A stretch of 64,000 nt of DNA, taken from the NCBI GenBank assembly GCA_050950785.1, contig JBMNIG010000009.1, positions 1-64,000 of the forward strand, in the 5' to 3' direction. Shown piece after piece: positions 35,699 to 43,740 of this stretch. Under the pieces are notes generated by a model that searched no databases, was not told the DNA's origin, and was given only the letters and a program-made list of their open reading frames with translations. Source of the DNA: JAAYOS01 sp050950785 (GTDB lineage: Bacteria; Bacillota; Clostridia; Oscillospirales; JAAYOS01). How positions within the stretch are numbered: the first letter of the stretch is position 1; each line of letters starts with the position of its first letter. The translations under genes were made by a program, and so were the position numbers.

Positions 35699-36810
35699 GC
35701 ATGATAGAGGATAAGAAAGCAATATTGAGAGATCTTATTGAGCAAGGGAAAAAAGCAGGAAAACTCAGTGCAAAAGAAATTATGAATGTAGTTGAAGAGC
35801 TTTCCCTTGACTCCGATCAAATAGACAAGCTTTATGACACGCTTGAAGCTCTTTCGATAGAAATAGCAGTTGATGAGGAGTACATCGAAGAAATTGAGGA
35901 CGATGTACCTGAAAAGATCGAAGAAGTTGAAGAGATACCTGAGGACGAATTGGCTGATACTGATGCTCTTGCAGAGGGTGTCAACATCGATGACCCTGTC
36001 CGCATGTATCTTAAGGAGATCGGAAAGGTCGATTTGCTCACGCCTGAAGAGGAAGTTGAGCTTGCAAAGAGGATGTGCGAAGGCGATGAGGAAGCTAAGC
36101 GGAAGCTTGCTGAGGCAAATCTTCGTCTTGTTGTAAGCATAGCCAAGCGCTATGTTGGCAGAGGAATGCTCTTCCTTGACTTGATCCAAGAGGGAAATCT
36201 TGGTCTTATCAAGGCTGTGGAGAAGTTTGACTACAATAAGGGATTTAAGTTTTCGACATATGCCACATGGTGGATCCGGCAGGCCATTACCCGGGCTATT
36301 GCCGATCAAGCTCGTACTATTCGTATCCCTGTTCATATGGTTGAAACGATCAATAAAGTCATTCGTGTATCCAGACAGCTATTGCAAGAACTCGGCCACG
36401 ACCCTCAACCTGAGGAGATTGCAGCCGAGATGAATATGCCTGTGGACAAGGTGCGGGAGATAATGAAAATAGCGCAAGAGCCTGTATCACTGGAGACACC
36501 GATCGGAGAAGAGGAAGACAGTCACTTAGGCGATTTCATACCTGATGAAGGGGCATCTGAACCTGCCGAGGCAGCTTCTTATACTTTACTGAAGGAACAG
36601 CTCGTCGAAGTCCTTGCCACTTTGACTCCAAGGGAGGAGAAGGTTCTGAAACTGCGCTTTGGTCTTGAAGATGGAAGGACGAGAACTTTGGAAGAGGTAG
36701 GCAAGGAGTTTAAGGTTACACGTGAGCGTATACGTCAGATCGAGGCAAAAGCACTTCGTAAGCTTCGTCATCCAAGCCGCTCAAGGAAACTCAAGGACTT
36801 TTTGAGTTGA
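35695..36810 (+). CDS. rpoD: RNA polymerase primary sigma factor (sigma A)
   Basis: A 371-residue housekeeping sigma-70. Region 1.1 is short and very acidic (residues 50-95). Region 1.2 has DDPVRMYLKEIG; region 2 has RLVVSIAKRYVGRGMLFLDLIQEGNLGLI and FSTYATWWIRQAI, the -10 contacts; region 3 has PVHMVETINK; region 4.2 has TRERIRQIEAKALRKLR, the -35 helix-turn-helix. This fits the TTGACA/TATAAT boxes seen elsewhere in the window. GGAGG lies seven bases before the ATG, inside the end of dnaG. Confidence 0.99.
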   Translation: MSMIEDKKAILRDLIEQGKKAGKLSAKEIMNVVEELSLDSDQIDKLYDTLEALSIEIAVDEEYIEEIEDDVPEKIEEVEEIPEDELADTDALAEGVNIDDPVRMYLKEIGKVDLLTPEEEVELAKRMCEGDEEAKRKLAEANLRLVVSIAKRYVGRGMLFLDLIQEGNLGLIKAVEKFDYNKGFKFSTYATWWIRQAITRAIADQARTIRIPVHMVETINKVIRVSRQLLQELGHDPQPEEIAAEMNMPVDKVREIMKIAQEPVSLETPIGEEEDSHLGDFIPDEGASEPAEAASYTLLKEQLVEVLATLTPREEKVLKLRFGLEDGRTRTLEEVGKEFKVTRERIRQIEAKALRKLRHPSRSRKLKDFLS

Positions 36811-36892
36811 TACTAAGCATTTATATCGTTTTTTACACCTTTCATATTTTGCGTTAATGAAGGCATTTGTATCATGGTACATTTTTGCAATA

Positions 36893-38416
36893 TTATTTTC
36901 TAATGAAAAAATTCTTTTTGAAACCGCCCTGTATGGTGACTGCAAGAAAATACATCAAAGCCGCTGTAAATAAAGCAGGCACTAAAGCAGCGGAGCTACC
37001 AATCAGCCCTCCTATACTCAGGTATATCCATCTGCACCATAACGCAGCCATCAGAGCGGAAAGTCCGGGTGTAATGAACCACTTTCTCCATTCCACGTTC
37101 ATACCTGTTGCTTGAACCACTTTCCTCAAGTTCAGTATCGCAGTAAGGAATGTCGTTGCAATGCATGCAACAACATATCCATATATGCCAAGTTCGGGTA
37201 TCGCTGTAAGATAGAATGTCATTATCAGCTCCAACCCATTACCTATAATAAGATTTAATGAAGCGGATATTTGCTTTCCCAGACCGTTCAGTATATTTCC
37301 AAATACCAACATGTAAAGTGAAAATACTGTACTTGCGGCAAGTGGAAGCAATAACGCTTCATTTACATTTTGTCTAAATAGCAAATAACCTATTTGCGGG
37401 CCAAGGGGAACAAGAATGGCAACTGACGGCAATATGAGAAATGAAGTTGCTGTTATGGCTCGTGAAATCTTATTGCGCGCATCTCGCATATTTCCCAAAG
37501 CCAAGTTTTCTGACAGCTTGGGCACCATCACAAGACCTAATCCAACGATCATAGCCGAGGGAAGGTTAAGTAGCGGTAGCGTCATGCCAAACAGCACTCC
37601 GTAGGCACTTATTGCCTGTTGATATGTAAGACCTGACACGACCAGTCTTCTGGGAATTATTATAATTATCAAAGTAGATAACAGTTTATTGCACAATCCA
37701 GCTATCGATATCGGGACAGCTATTTTTCCAATCCTGGCAGTCATTCCTTGCTCCATTTTGCCATCTGATGGTACATTGCGTATCCTCTGTTTGTATATGA
37801 TGCGAAGAAACAGTGAACTGAAGATTTCGCATATCAGCATCCCTGTAACTATTATAACTAACATATGTTCATCCGGCTGTGGCAGAAACAGGTACAACAG
37901 CAACAGGACAGCACTCATTCGTATTACCTGTTCCAATAGATCCGATATTGCGGGCGGATTGAATTCTCTTGACCCGTAAAAGAAATGCTTATGTATATTC
38001 TCAATTCCTGTAAGGAAAATCACCGGCAGCAGCGCATACAGAGCGAGTTGTGTACGTTCGTCACCCAGGAAAACTGAAGCTATACCTTTTGCAAATATGA
38101 GAATGAACACAGAAAGAATTCCAAAGATACATACAAAGACAATAATCGCACGTCGTATCAATTGTCGGATAGCTAAGTAGTTTCTAAGTGCGATATACTC
38201 CGCTGAGAGTCTGCTTACAGCTACCCCTATACCCGATACTGCTATTGTCAGGGCGAGAGAATAGAATGGGAAAATCAGTTGAAAAAGTCCCATGCCTTCC
38301 GATCCGATCATCCTGCTCAGAGCGATTCTATATGCAAAACCAAGCAGCTGAGAGCAAATATTTCCAATCGTCAGGATGAAAGCACCATATCTTACCGATT
38401 TTATATCAATTTTCAT
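36893..38416 (-). CDS. MOP-superfamily flippase, SpoVB/polysaccharide-export type
   Basis: About 507 residues, almost wholly hydrophobic with about 14 membrane helices, in the MVF/PST/SpoVB branch of the MOP superfamily. The N-terminal GNICSQLLGFAYRIALSRMIG and GMGLFQLIFPFYSLALTIAV are typical of SpoVB and its paralogues. It moves lipid-linked precursors across the membrane, in spore cortex or cell-envelope synthesis. The start at 38416 (MKIDIKSVRYG) has GGAG eight bases upstream; the frame runs on to 38479 over a terminator. It lies next to a PdaB-type deacetylase gene, which supports a sporulation role (inference). Confidence 0.88.
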   Translation of the reverse strand: MKIDIKSVRYGAFILTIGNICSQLLGFAYRIALSRMIGSEGMGLFQLIFPFYSLALTIAVSGIGVAVSRLSAEYIALRNYLAIRQLIRRAIIVFVCIFGILSVFILIFAKGIASVFLGDERTQLALYALLPVIFLTGIENIHKHFFYGSREFNPPAISDLLEQVIRMSAVLLLLYLFLPQPDEHMLVIIVTGMLICEIFSSLFLRIIYKQRIRNVPSDGKMEQGMTARIGKIAVPISIAGLCNKLLSTLIIIIIPRRLVVSGLTYQQAISAYGVLFGMTLPLLNLPSAMIVGLGLVMVPKLSENLALGNMRDARNKISRAITATSFLILPSVAILVPLGPQIGYLLFRQNVNEALLLPLAASTVFSLYMLVFGNILNGLGKQISASLNLIIGNGLELIMTFYLTAIPELGIYGYVVACIATTFLTAILNLRKVVQATGMNVEWRKWFITPGLSALMAALWCRWIYLSIGGLIGSSAALVPALFTAALMYFLAVTIQGGFKKNFFIRK

Positions 38417-38447
38417 AATACACACTCCGTAAACAATTGCGGCAAGT

Positions 38448-38474
38448 AAAAGCGGACTTTTTGAGGAAGTCCGC
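38448..38474 (-). terminator. Terminator of the deacetylase gene
   Basis: Eight-base arms GCGGACTT (38474-38467) and AAGTCCGC (38459-38452), then TTTTAC on the minus strand, just before the flippase gene. Confidence 0.75.
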
Positions 38475-38509
38475 AACACTTTTATTAAGCTGTACTGATA
38501 CCCCTGATC

Positions 38510-39283
38510 CTAATCCTGATCCACATCCTTTACCGGAAATTGTCTTCCCTCATGATCAAGATAAAATTTACCGGTATATATGATCTCAGAGATTGGGATC
38601 AGCTTATATCCGCTGCTCTGCAAGCTCTCAATTATTCCTGGTAGCGCTTCCGGTGTGTTAAGTGCTGCGTTGTGGAAAAGAACTATTGAACCTGGCTTTA
38701 CTCGGCTGAGCACTCGTTTTTGTATGTCGGCAGCCGATAAGTCTTTCCAGTCAAGACTGTCAACATCCCACTGTATTGTATACATACCCATACTTGTAAC
38801 AGTGGTTATGAGTTTATCATCATAATCTCCATAGGGAGGACGGAATAGAGTCGGCCTGACACCTGTTATTTTTTCAATCTTATCATTACATGCCGTGATG
38901 TCTGAAATTATATCCTCACGGCTCAGACGCGGCATATGCTTATGCTTATTTGAGTGGTTCATTATTTCATGGCCTGCATCGGCCAAAGCTTTTACCGACT
39001 CAGGATATTTATCGACCCAGTCTCCCACAACGAAAAATGTAGCCTTGACCCCATATCTACCGAGAATTTCAATAAGCTGCTCTGTGTCTTCATTTCCCCA
39101 AGCGGCATCGAAACTAAGGGAAGCAACCTTATCCTCTTTCGAAACGCAATATATAGGTAGCTGCCGTTTGGAGGCAGATGCGCCGATGATCGCCGGACTG
39201 CTAAACAGTGTCAGAATCAACGCTGAAGCCAATATAACACAACAAATTATCAGTGAACTTTTTTTGATATAAATAACTCTCAT
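38510..39283 (-). CDS. pdaB: PdaB-type polysaccharide deacetylase
   Basis: About 257 residues: an N-terminal membrane anchor or signal (about 7-30) and a NodB deacetylase domain. Motif 1 reads SFDAAWGNED instead of TFDDG, which is characteristic of PdaB. Motif 2 HSNKHKH (metal histidines), RPPYGDYD and the C-terminal LFHNAA follow. PdaB maintains spores after cortex synthesis in Bacillus and acts outside the membrane. The start at 39283 is the second possible codon; a TTG lies just before. Its own terminator separates it from the flippase gene. Confidence 0.9.
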   Translation of the reverse strand: MRVIYIKKSSLIICCVILASALILTLFSSPAIIGASASKRQLPIYCVSKEDKVASLSFDAAWGNEDTEQLIEILGRYGVKATFFVVGDWVDKYPESVKALADAGHEIMNHSNKHKHMPRLSREDIISDITACNDKIEKITGVRPTLFRPPYGDYDDKLITTVTSMGMYTIQWDVDSLDWKDLSAADIQKRVLSRVKPGSIVLFHNAALNTPEALPGIIESLQSSGYKLIPISEIIYTGKFYLDHEGRQFPVKDVDQD

Positions 39284-39415
39284 CAAACCACCCCACAGCC
39301 GAAGCTAAAGACATAAATCCGTACCCACACAGTCTATTACTATGAAAAATCGGAACTATATAGACCAAAACCGCGCCTATAAAACGTTAGGCTCGGTAAA
39401 AAAATAGCCGATGCA

Positions 39416-39477
39416 AGACAATGAACGGTCCTTCTGTATTGAAGTTGACTCCAAGACAGAAGGACCGTTCATTGTCT
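39416..39477. repeat. Palindromic repeat, copy 1 (left border of one-carbon island)
   Basis: Perfect 22-base inverted arms (39416-39437 and 39456-39477) around an 18-base loop ending in ACTCCAAG. The right arm core (ACAGAAGGACCGT) matches the copy at 63915-63963 (TCAAAAGAACCGT), both directly after ACTCCAAG. This resembles REP-like, RAYT-associated palindromes containing GAACCGTCCC that are scattered in Clostridia. There is no T-run directly at either foot, but it lies 29 bases past the corrinoid-protein stop and may stabilise or end that transcript. Confidence 0.85.
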
Positions 39478-39505
39478 GTATATGTGTGGCGGTTATGATG
39501 TCGAT

Positions 39506-40141
39506 TTAGCTTGCAAGTTTTTTTGCGAGATCCGCAGCGGAAGCGGCGTCCGGGGCGTAGCCATCTGCTCCGATGGAATCTGCGTGTGCCTGTGTAACAG
39601 GTGCTCCACCAACCATTATCTTCACATTGTCGCGAACTCCGGCTTTTTCGATTGCATCAATCGTCTCTTTGAGTGCCGGCATGGTAGTGGTAAGTAGGGA
39701 GGAGAGTGCTACGATTTTCACATCAGGATTGTCCTTGATTGCCTGAACAAACTTCTCGGGAGGGACATCAACGCCAAGGTCGATCACCTCAAAACCTGCA
39801 CCCTCAATCATCATGGCTACAAGGTTCTTGCCGATGTCATGAAGGTCCCCAACAACAGTACCTATAATAACTTTACCGATCGACTCAACACCGGTGGCCG
39901 CAAGGTGGGGTTTCAAGACCTCAACACCCTTTTTCATGGCGCGTGCTGCAATTAGCATCTCGGGCACGAATATTTCATTGTTTTTAAACTTTTCACCTAC
40001 GACACTCATGGCGGTAATCATGCCTTCATTGAGAATATCTGCGGCACTGACTCCGTCAGCAAGAGCCTCTTCCACAAGTCCGGCGATGATCTTTGACTTT
40101 CCTTCTTCAACGGCAAGAGCAATTTCCCTAATTTTTGACAT
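39506..40141 (-). CDS. methyltransferase cognate corrinoid protein
   Basis: A 211-residue methyl carrier with the MtaC/MtbC/MttC layout: an N-terminal four-helix cap (residues 1-85, ending VPEMLIAARAMKKGVEVLKP) and a B12-binding Rossmann domain with GTVVGDLHDIGKNLV (lower cobalt ligand His about 101), ALSSLLTTTMPALK and MVGGAPVTQAHADSIGADGYA. The cobalamin carries a methyl group between a substrate-specific methyltransferase and the methyl-THF enzyme; both are encoded directly upstream in the same run, 25 bases away. AGGAGG precedes the ATG. It is the last gene of the minus-strand one-carbon array. Confidence 0.95.
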   Translation of the reverse strand: MSKIREIALAVEEGKSKIIAGLVEEALADGVSAADILNEGMITAMSVVGEKFKNNEIFVPEMLIAARAMKKGVEVLKPHLAATGVESIGKVIIGTVVGDLHDIGKNLVAMMIEGAGFEVIDLGVDVPPEKFVQAIKDNPDVKIVALSSLLTTTMPALKETIDAIEKAGVRDNVKIMVGGAPVTQAHADSIGADGYAPDAASAADLAKKLAS

Positions 40142-40166
40142 GTGATGTTCCTCCTTAAATAATAGA

Positions 40167-40976
40167 TTATTTCTTCGTTACATTGCCTATACGACCCTGT
40201 CTAAATGCTTTTATATAGTTAAGACAGTATTCGTCATTTTCAGTTAGCGCATCTGTGGCAAGGATGATTCCAAGCATATCCCGGTTTAGCGGATCGACTA
40301 TTGCGCTGTCCATACCGGCATTCATAGCAAGAGCCATAAAAGCCATATTTATGATCTTCCGGGCAGGCAATCCAAAGGATATATTGCTCAAACCGCTTGT
40401 TATATGTACATCAGGATACCATTCCTTGATCTGTCGTGTGCAAGCCTCAAATTTTGCCATGGATTCGCCGTCGGTGGCAAGGGCGATAACAAGCGGGTCT
40501 ATGTAAATACGAGAATGCTCGATGCCATATTCATCTGCTCGCGACATCAATTGCTTTGCTATTTGCAGACGTTTATCAACTGTACTTGGGATACCGTAGT
40601 TATCGCAGAGAAGGGCCACGACCTGCCAGCCGGTATCTGCAATAGCAGGGAATATGATCTCAATTTTATCTCCCTCAAGAGATACAGAGTTTATTATGCC
40701 TTCCTTTTTGCAGAAGGGGATGCAATCGACACAGACCTGTGGGTTTGGGCTGTCAATACAGATTGGAGTATCAACGGTATCTTGAACTAAGTCTATAAGC
40801 CATTTCATTGTCTCAAGTTCAAGATCATCACTTACCGATGCACAAATATCGATATAATCCGCACCGGCTTCTGACTGTCGTTTTGCAAGTCTCCTGATAT
40901 AATCTTCGTTTTTTGATTCTATAGCTTTAGCAACAGAGGGAATCGAGCCGTTTATCTTTTCACCAATTATGATCAT
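40167..40976 (-). CDS. methyltetrahydrofolate:corrinoid methyltransferase (pterin-binding)
   Basis: A 269-residue TIM-barrel pterin-binding protein of the AcsE/MtgA/MetH-folate group. It starts IIIGEKINGSIPSVAKAI, then ADYIDICASV and PICIDSPNPQV (folate pocket Asp and Asn), ending with SGLSNISFGLPARKIINMAF. It should transfer methyl between the corrinoid protein and tetrahydrofolate. With the URO-D methyltransferase and corrinoid protein on either side it completes a three-component system like those for methoxylated aromatics, glycine betaine or other methylated donors. It is more MtgA-like than AcsE-like by context, since no CODH/ACS genes are near. Confidence 0.93.
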   Translation of the reverse strand: MIIIGEKINGSIPSVAKAIESKNEDYIRRLAKRQSEAGADYIDICASVSDDLELETMKWLIDLVQDTVDTPICIDSPNPQVCVDCIPFCKKEGIINSVSLEGDKIEIIFPAIADTGWQVVALLCDNYGIPSTVDKRLQIAKQLMSRADEYGIEHSRIYIDPLVIALATDGESMAKFEACTRQIKEWYPDVHITSGLSNISFGLPARKIINMAFMALAMNAGMDSAIVDPLNRDMLGIILATDALTENDEYCLNYIKAFRQGRIGNVTKK

Positions 40977-40997
40977 ACCTGAAAATCCTTTCGACTA

Positions 40998-42074
40998 CTA
41001 TTTGTTGTATGCTTGGCGGGTCAGTTCATAAAGTGTTTTATGTGCTACCGCTTGGTTTTTACCCATTGCCAAGACCCCTGCAATTATGTTTTGGTAGCTA
41101 CCATATTCGTCTACGAAAGACTTTACAGCTTCGGCTATCTCTTCTTCAGAAGCTTCCATTGGAAGCTGCTTCTGAACACCGAATATTAGCTTATCACCGA
41201 ATTTTTGGATAAGCATATGCCTGTCGTTCATATCCTGAGGCGTCCATGCATCGACGCCTGCCTCGATCATTGCAGGTACTAGCAGTTCATTTTTGCCGCA
41301 ACTGTGAAACTCAAGATACATACCCCTACTGTGGCAGGACTCGACAATGCGTGCCAGATAGGGAACTAACATCTCGCGAGCAGTGTTTAATGAGAAAAAC
41401 GGAGCTCTTTGAGATCCCCAGTCGTCGTGAAATAGGATTATGTCTGCTTTGTAATATGTTCTGTACTTTTCAAAGAGTTTGTCATAAAAGTCACACAAGG
41501 CACTAAAGAGACGATGTACACCGTCCTGTTGCTCATCGTCAACCATTGCCAAGGCGGCATTTTCAAAGTCCATAAAGGAAATCAGACGTTCAAAAAGACC
41601 GTTCATGACCCATATTAGATTCATGCGATCGGTATTTATAAATTCCTTGTGTCTTTCCGCGCTGCCACTCCAATCAAGCTTTTCAAGGTCAGGAAATTGT
41701 ATGTAATCTTCCCATCTGTTTATGTCTGGAATCTTTGGGTTTCCGGGACGAACCATCGAACCGCCCACTTGCTCTACATACACCCAATCTACTCCAAAAA
41801 AGTCTTTGCCACCTGCATCCTTTAAATCAAGCGGATCGGCATCGAAGACAAACCCGCGGGCAACGTTGTCCGGTATTATTCTTGGAATAAGTGTAAAGTA
41901 ATCGTTGCTCGAAGGCATCCACAAAGGACGCTTTCCTTCAAACAAAAGCTTTAGGTTTTCTCTTGGGGTGATCGGAGTATTAAGCTTGGGAAGTCCGGGG
42001 ACTCCTGGGAATAGAGATTTGTATTCACCAACGATCTGCAATTCCCTTTCTCGATCAAATGAAATCCTGTCCAA
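40998..42074 (-). CDS. uroporphyrinogen-decarboxylase-family methyltransferase (substrate-specific component)
   Basis: A 358-residue protein of the URO-D fold used by corrinoid methyltransferases (MtaA, MtbA, and the O-demethylase MtvB/OdmB group). Visible: IILFHDDWGSQRAPFFS near residue 206, and EFHSCGKNELLVPAMIEAGVDAW near 250, where His and Cys would bind zinc that activates the methyl donor or acceptor. It lacks the haem-pathway N-terminal arginine signature, and no haem genes are near. The start is TTG with GAGGGG six bases upstream. As MT1 of this operon it would choose the methylated substrate, which I cannot name; methoxyaromatics or a quaternary amine are the leading options. Confidence 0.9.
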   Translation of the reverse strand: MDRISFDRERELQIVGEYKSLFPGVPGLPKLNTPITPRENLKLLFEGKRPLWMPSSNDYFTLIPRIIPDNVARGFVFDADPLDLKDAGGKDFFGVDWVYVEQVGGSMVRPGNPKIPDINRWEDYIQFPDLEKLDWSGSAERHKEFINTDRMNLIWVMNGLFERLISFMDFENAALAMVDDEQQDGVHRLFSALCDFYDKLFEKYRTYYKADIILFHDDWGSQRAPFFSLNTAREMLVPYLARIVESCHSRGMYLEFHSCGKNELLVPAMIEAGVDAWTPQDMNDRHMLIQKFGDKLIFGVQKQLPMEASEEEIAEAVKSFVDEYGSYQNIIAGVLAMGKNQAVAHKTLYELTRQAYNK

Positions 42075-42173
42075 ATGTTTCCCCTCTTTCTATGATTTAT
42101 TAAATTATAATACTTTGCCAAAAATATGTCAATTAATGTGCTGTCAAATTAGTTATCTTTGTTCTGATAAGCA

Positions 42174-43028
42174 TTATGATTTAAGTTTACGTTTGGCTGC
42201 TTCGACAACATGCTTTACAAGCACGCTAGTAGTAACCGTGCCTACACCTCCGGGAACAGGAGTAATTGCCTCTACTATCCCTTGGGCTTCTTCGAAGTTT
42301 ACATCGCCGCAGAGTTTCCCATCGGCATTTACATTTATGCCTACATCAAGAACTATTTGGCCTTCGCGTAGATACTCTTTTCCGATTATTCCTGCTTTGC
42401 CGGCTGAAACAATAACTATATCGGCTCTTTTTACTACTGAAGGCATATCTATCGTGCGTGTATGACACACCGTTACAGTGGCATTGCGCTTCATAAGCAT
42501 CAGCGCTGCCGGTTTCCCGACAACCAGGCTTCGACCAATGACAACTGCATTCTTACCTGTTATCTCAATTCCGTAATGATCGAGTATTTCAATACAAGCT
42601 TGAGGCGTGCATGGTGGAAATCCAACATTTTCGCCAGTGTAAATGCCGACCATGGATTGGTCCGTGATGCCGTCAATATCCTTATCGGCAGATATTGAAT
42701 TTCTGACTACTTTGTCATCAATATGTTTTGGAAGCGGTCTGAAAAGTAATATACCGTGTATCGTATCATCCTTATTGAGGTCATGTATCTTTGAGAGCAG
42801 TGTTTCTTGAGAGACATCCTCCGGCAAGACTATGTTTTCAATGTCCACTCCAACCCTGGCACAGCGCTTTGAAGCACCTCTCTCATAAGAAATGTCATCT
42901 TCGCGCTCACCGACACGCAAGGTGGCAAGCTTTGGGTTGATGCCTTTCAACTCAAGCTTTAATACATCTTCTTTTACTTTTGCGTTTATCGAAGATACTA
43001 CCTCTTTACCACTCAAAATCCTTGCCAT
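42174..43028 (-). CDS. folD: methylenetetrahydrofolate dehydrogenase/methenyl-THF cyclohydrolase
   Basis: About 284 residues. Interconverts methylene-, methenyl- and formyl-THF using NAD(P). The catalytic block reads SYERGASKRCARVGV (Tyr and Lys, with the two-residue longer spacing seen in some clostridial FolD). GILLFRPLPKHID, the dinucleotide loop VVIGRSLVVGKPAALML and the C-terminal DVNFEEA...ITPVPGGVGTVTTSVL are all present. The start at 43028 (MARILSG) has AAAGGAG upstream. It follows fchA by 13 bases, so the cluster encodes two possible cyclohydrolases. Confidence 0.96.
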   Translation of the reverse strand: MARILSGKEVVSSINAKVKEDVLKLELKGINPKLATLRVGEREDDISYERGASKRCARVGVDIENIVLPEDVSQETLLSKIHDLNKDDTIHGILLFRPLPKHIDDKVVRNSISADKDIDGITDQSMVGIYTGENVGFPPCTPQACIEILDHYGIEITGKNAVVIGRSLVVGKPAALMLMKRNATVTVCHTRTIDMPSVVKRADIVIVSAGKAGIIGKEYLREGQIVLDVGINVNADGKLCGDVNFEEAQGIVEAITPVPGGVGTVTTSVLVKHVVEAAKRKLKS

Positions 43029-43041
43029 TTTTACTCCTTTC

Positions 43042-43671
43042 TCAGCGCAGCTTGCCAAACACATTTTCTGTCACTTCATCTGCCATCGGAACATAATTAT
43101 CAAGCATATCGTTTGCTCTTTTATTTGCTTGTTCGGCATACTCCCGATCGGTCATTGATTTTGTATTGATAAAGACATTGAAACTTGCTCCTACCAATGC
43201 AGCTTTGCATAGAGCAGCTCCAACTCCCGCATCGCTGATCGCGATCCTACTGCCTTTGTCTGCAAACTCTTTCTGAAGCTCTATAGCTCGACAGCACAAC
43301 TCCATGATCTCAAGAGGAACCGAACATGCATCCCGAAGAGCGATCTCCATTATACGAGCCTTTTCCGCCTTTTCTTCCTCTGTATTCTTCGGGAGCCCGT
43401 AAGCCCTCGATAACGGTTCAAAAACTTCGGCATCACGATCGACAAGAGCAAGCAGCTCATTTTGGATCTGGTTTGCCTTATCCATCAGCTCCAATATGTC
43501 CTGTTCGACCGCAGCATACTTCTTTTTACCGACAGTAAGTGATCCGACCATATTACCAAGTGCTGTTCCTATAGCCCCCACTAGAGCAGAAGCACCACCG
43601 CCGCCTGGTACAGGTGATTTGCTAGCAAGCTTTGAAACAAAATCCAAACAACTGATCTCAGTGAAATTCAT
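43042..43671 (-). CDS. fchA: methenyltetrahydrofolate cyclohydrolase (FTCD cyclodeaminase family)
   Basis: A 209-residue all-helical protein of the formiminotransferase-cyclodeaminase family. The N-terminal signature SPVPGGGGASALVGAIGTAL is clear, and SRIAISDAGVGAALCKAAL comes later. FchA converts methenyl-THF to formyl-THF in acetogens and purine fermenters. It lies between fhs and folD, the standard acetogen order. GGAG precedes the ATG. Confidence 0.95.
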   Translation of the reverse strand: MNFTEISCLDFVSKLASKSPVPGGGGASALVGAIGTALGNMVGSLTVGKKKYAAVEQDILELMDKANQIQNELLALVDRDAEVFEPLSRAYGLPKNTEEEKAEKARIMEIALRDACSVPLEIMELCCRAIELQKEFADKGSRIAISDAGVGAALCKAALVGASFNVFINTKSMTDREYAEQANKRANDMLDNYVPMADEVTENVFGKLR

Positions 43672-43740
43672 ATATATACTCCTTGTAAAATATGATTTGC
43701 AGGTAGTACTTGATTGCGTTGCTTTTTGAAATACTGATCG

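Noticed and set aside
35584..36336. 250-codon minus-strand frame opposite the dnaG end and rpoD
   Set aside because: It is antisense to two clear essential genes, has no ribosome site and its product is low-complexity hydrophobic and basic sequence.
39416..39477. Reading the left palindrome simply as a rho-independent terminator
   Set aside because: A 22-base arm with an 18-base loop and no T-run at its foot, plus sequence identity with the copy at 63915, fit a repeat family better; a secondary role in transcript ending is still possible.
40998..42074. Calling the URO-D-fold protein haem-pathway HemE
   Set aside because: No haem genes nearby, the HemE N-terminal signature is absent, and it is flanked by the corrinoid protein, a methyl-THF methyltransferase and folate genes.
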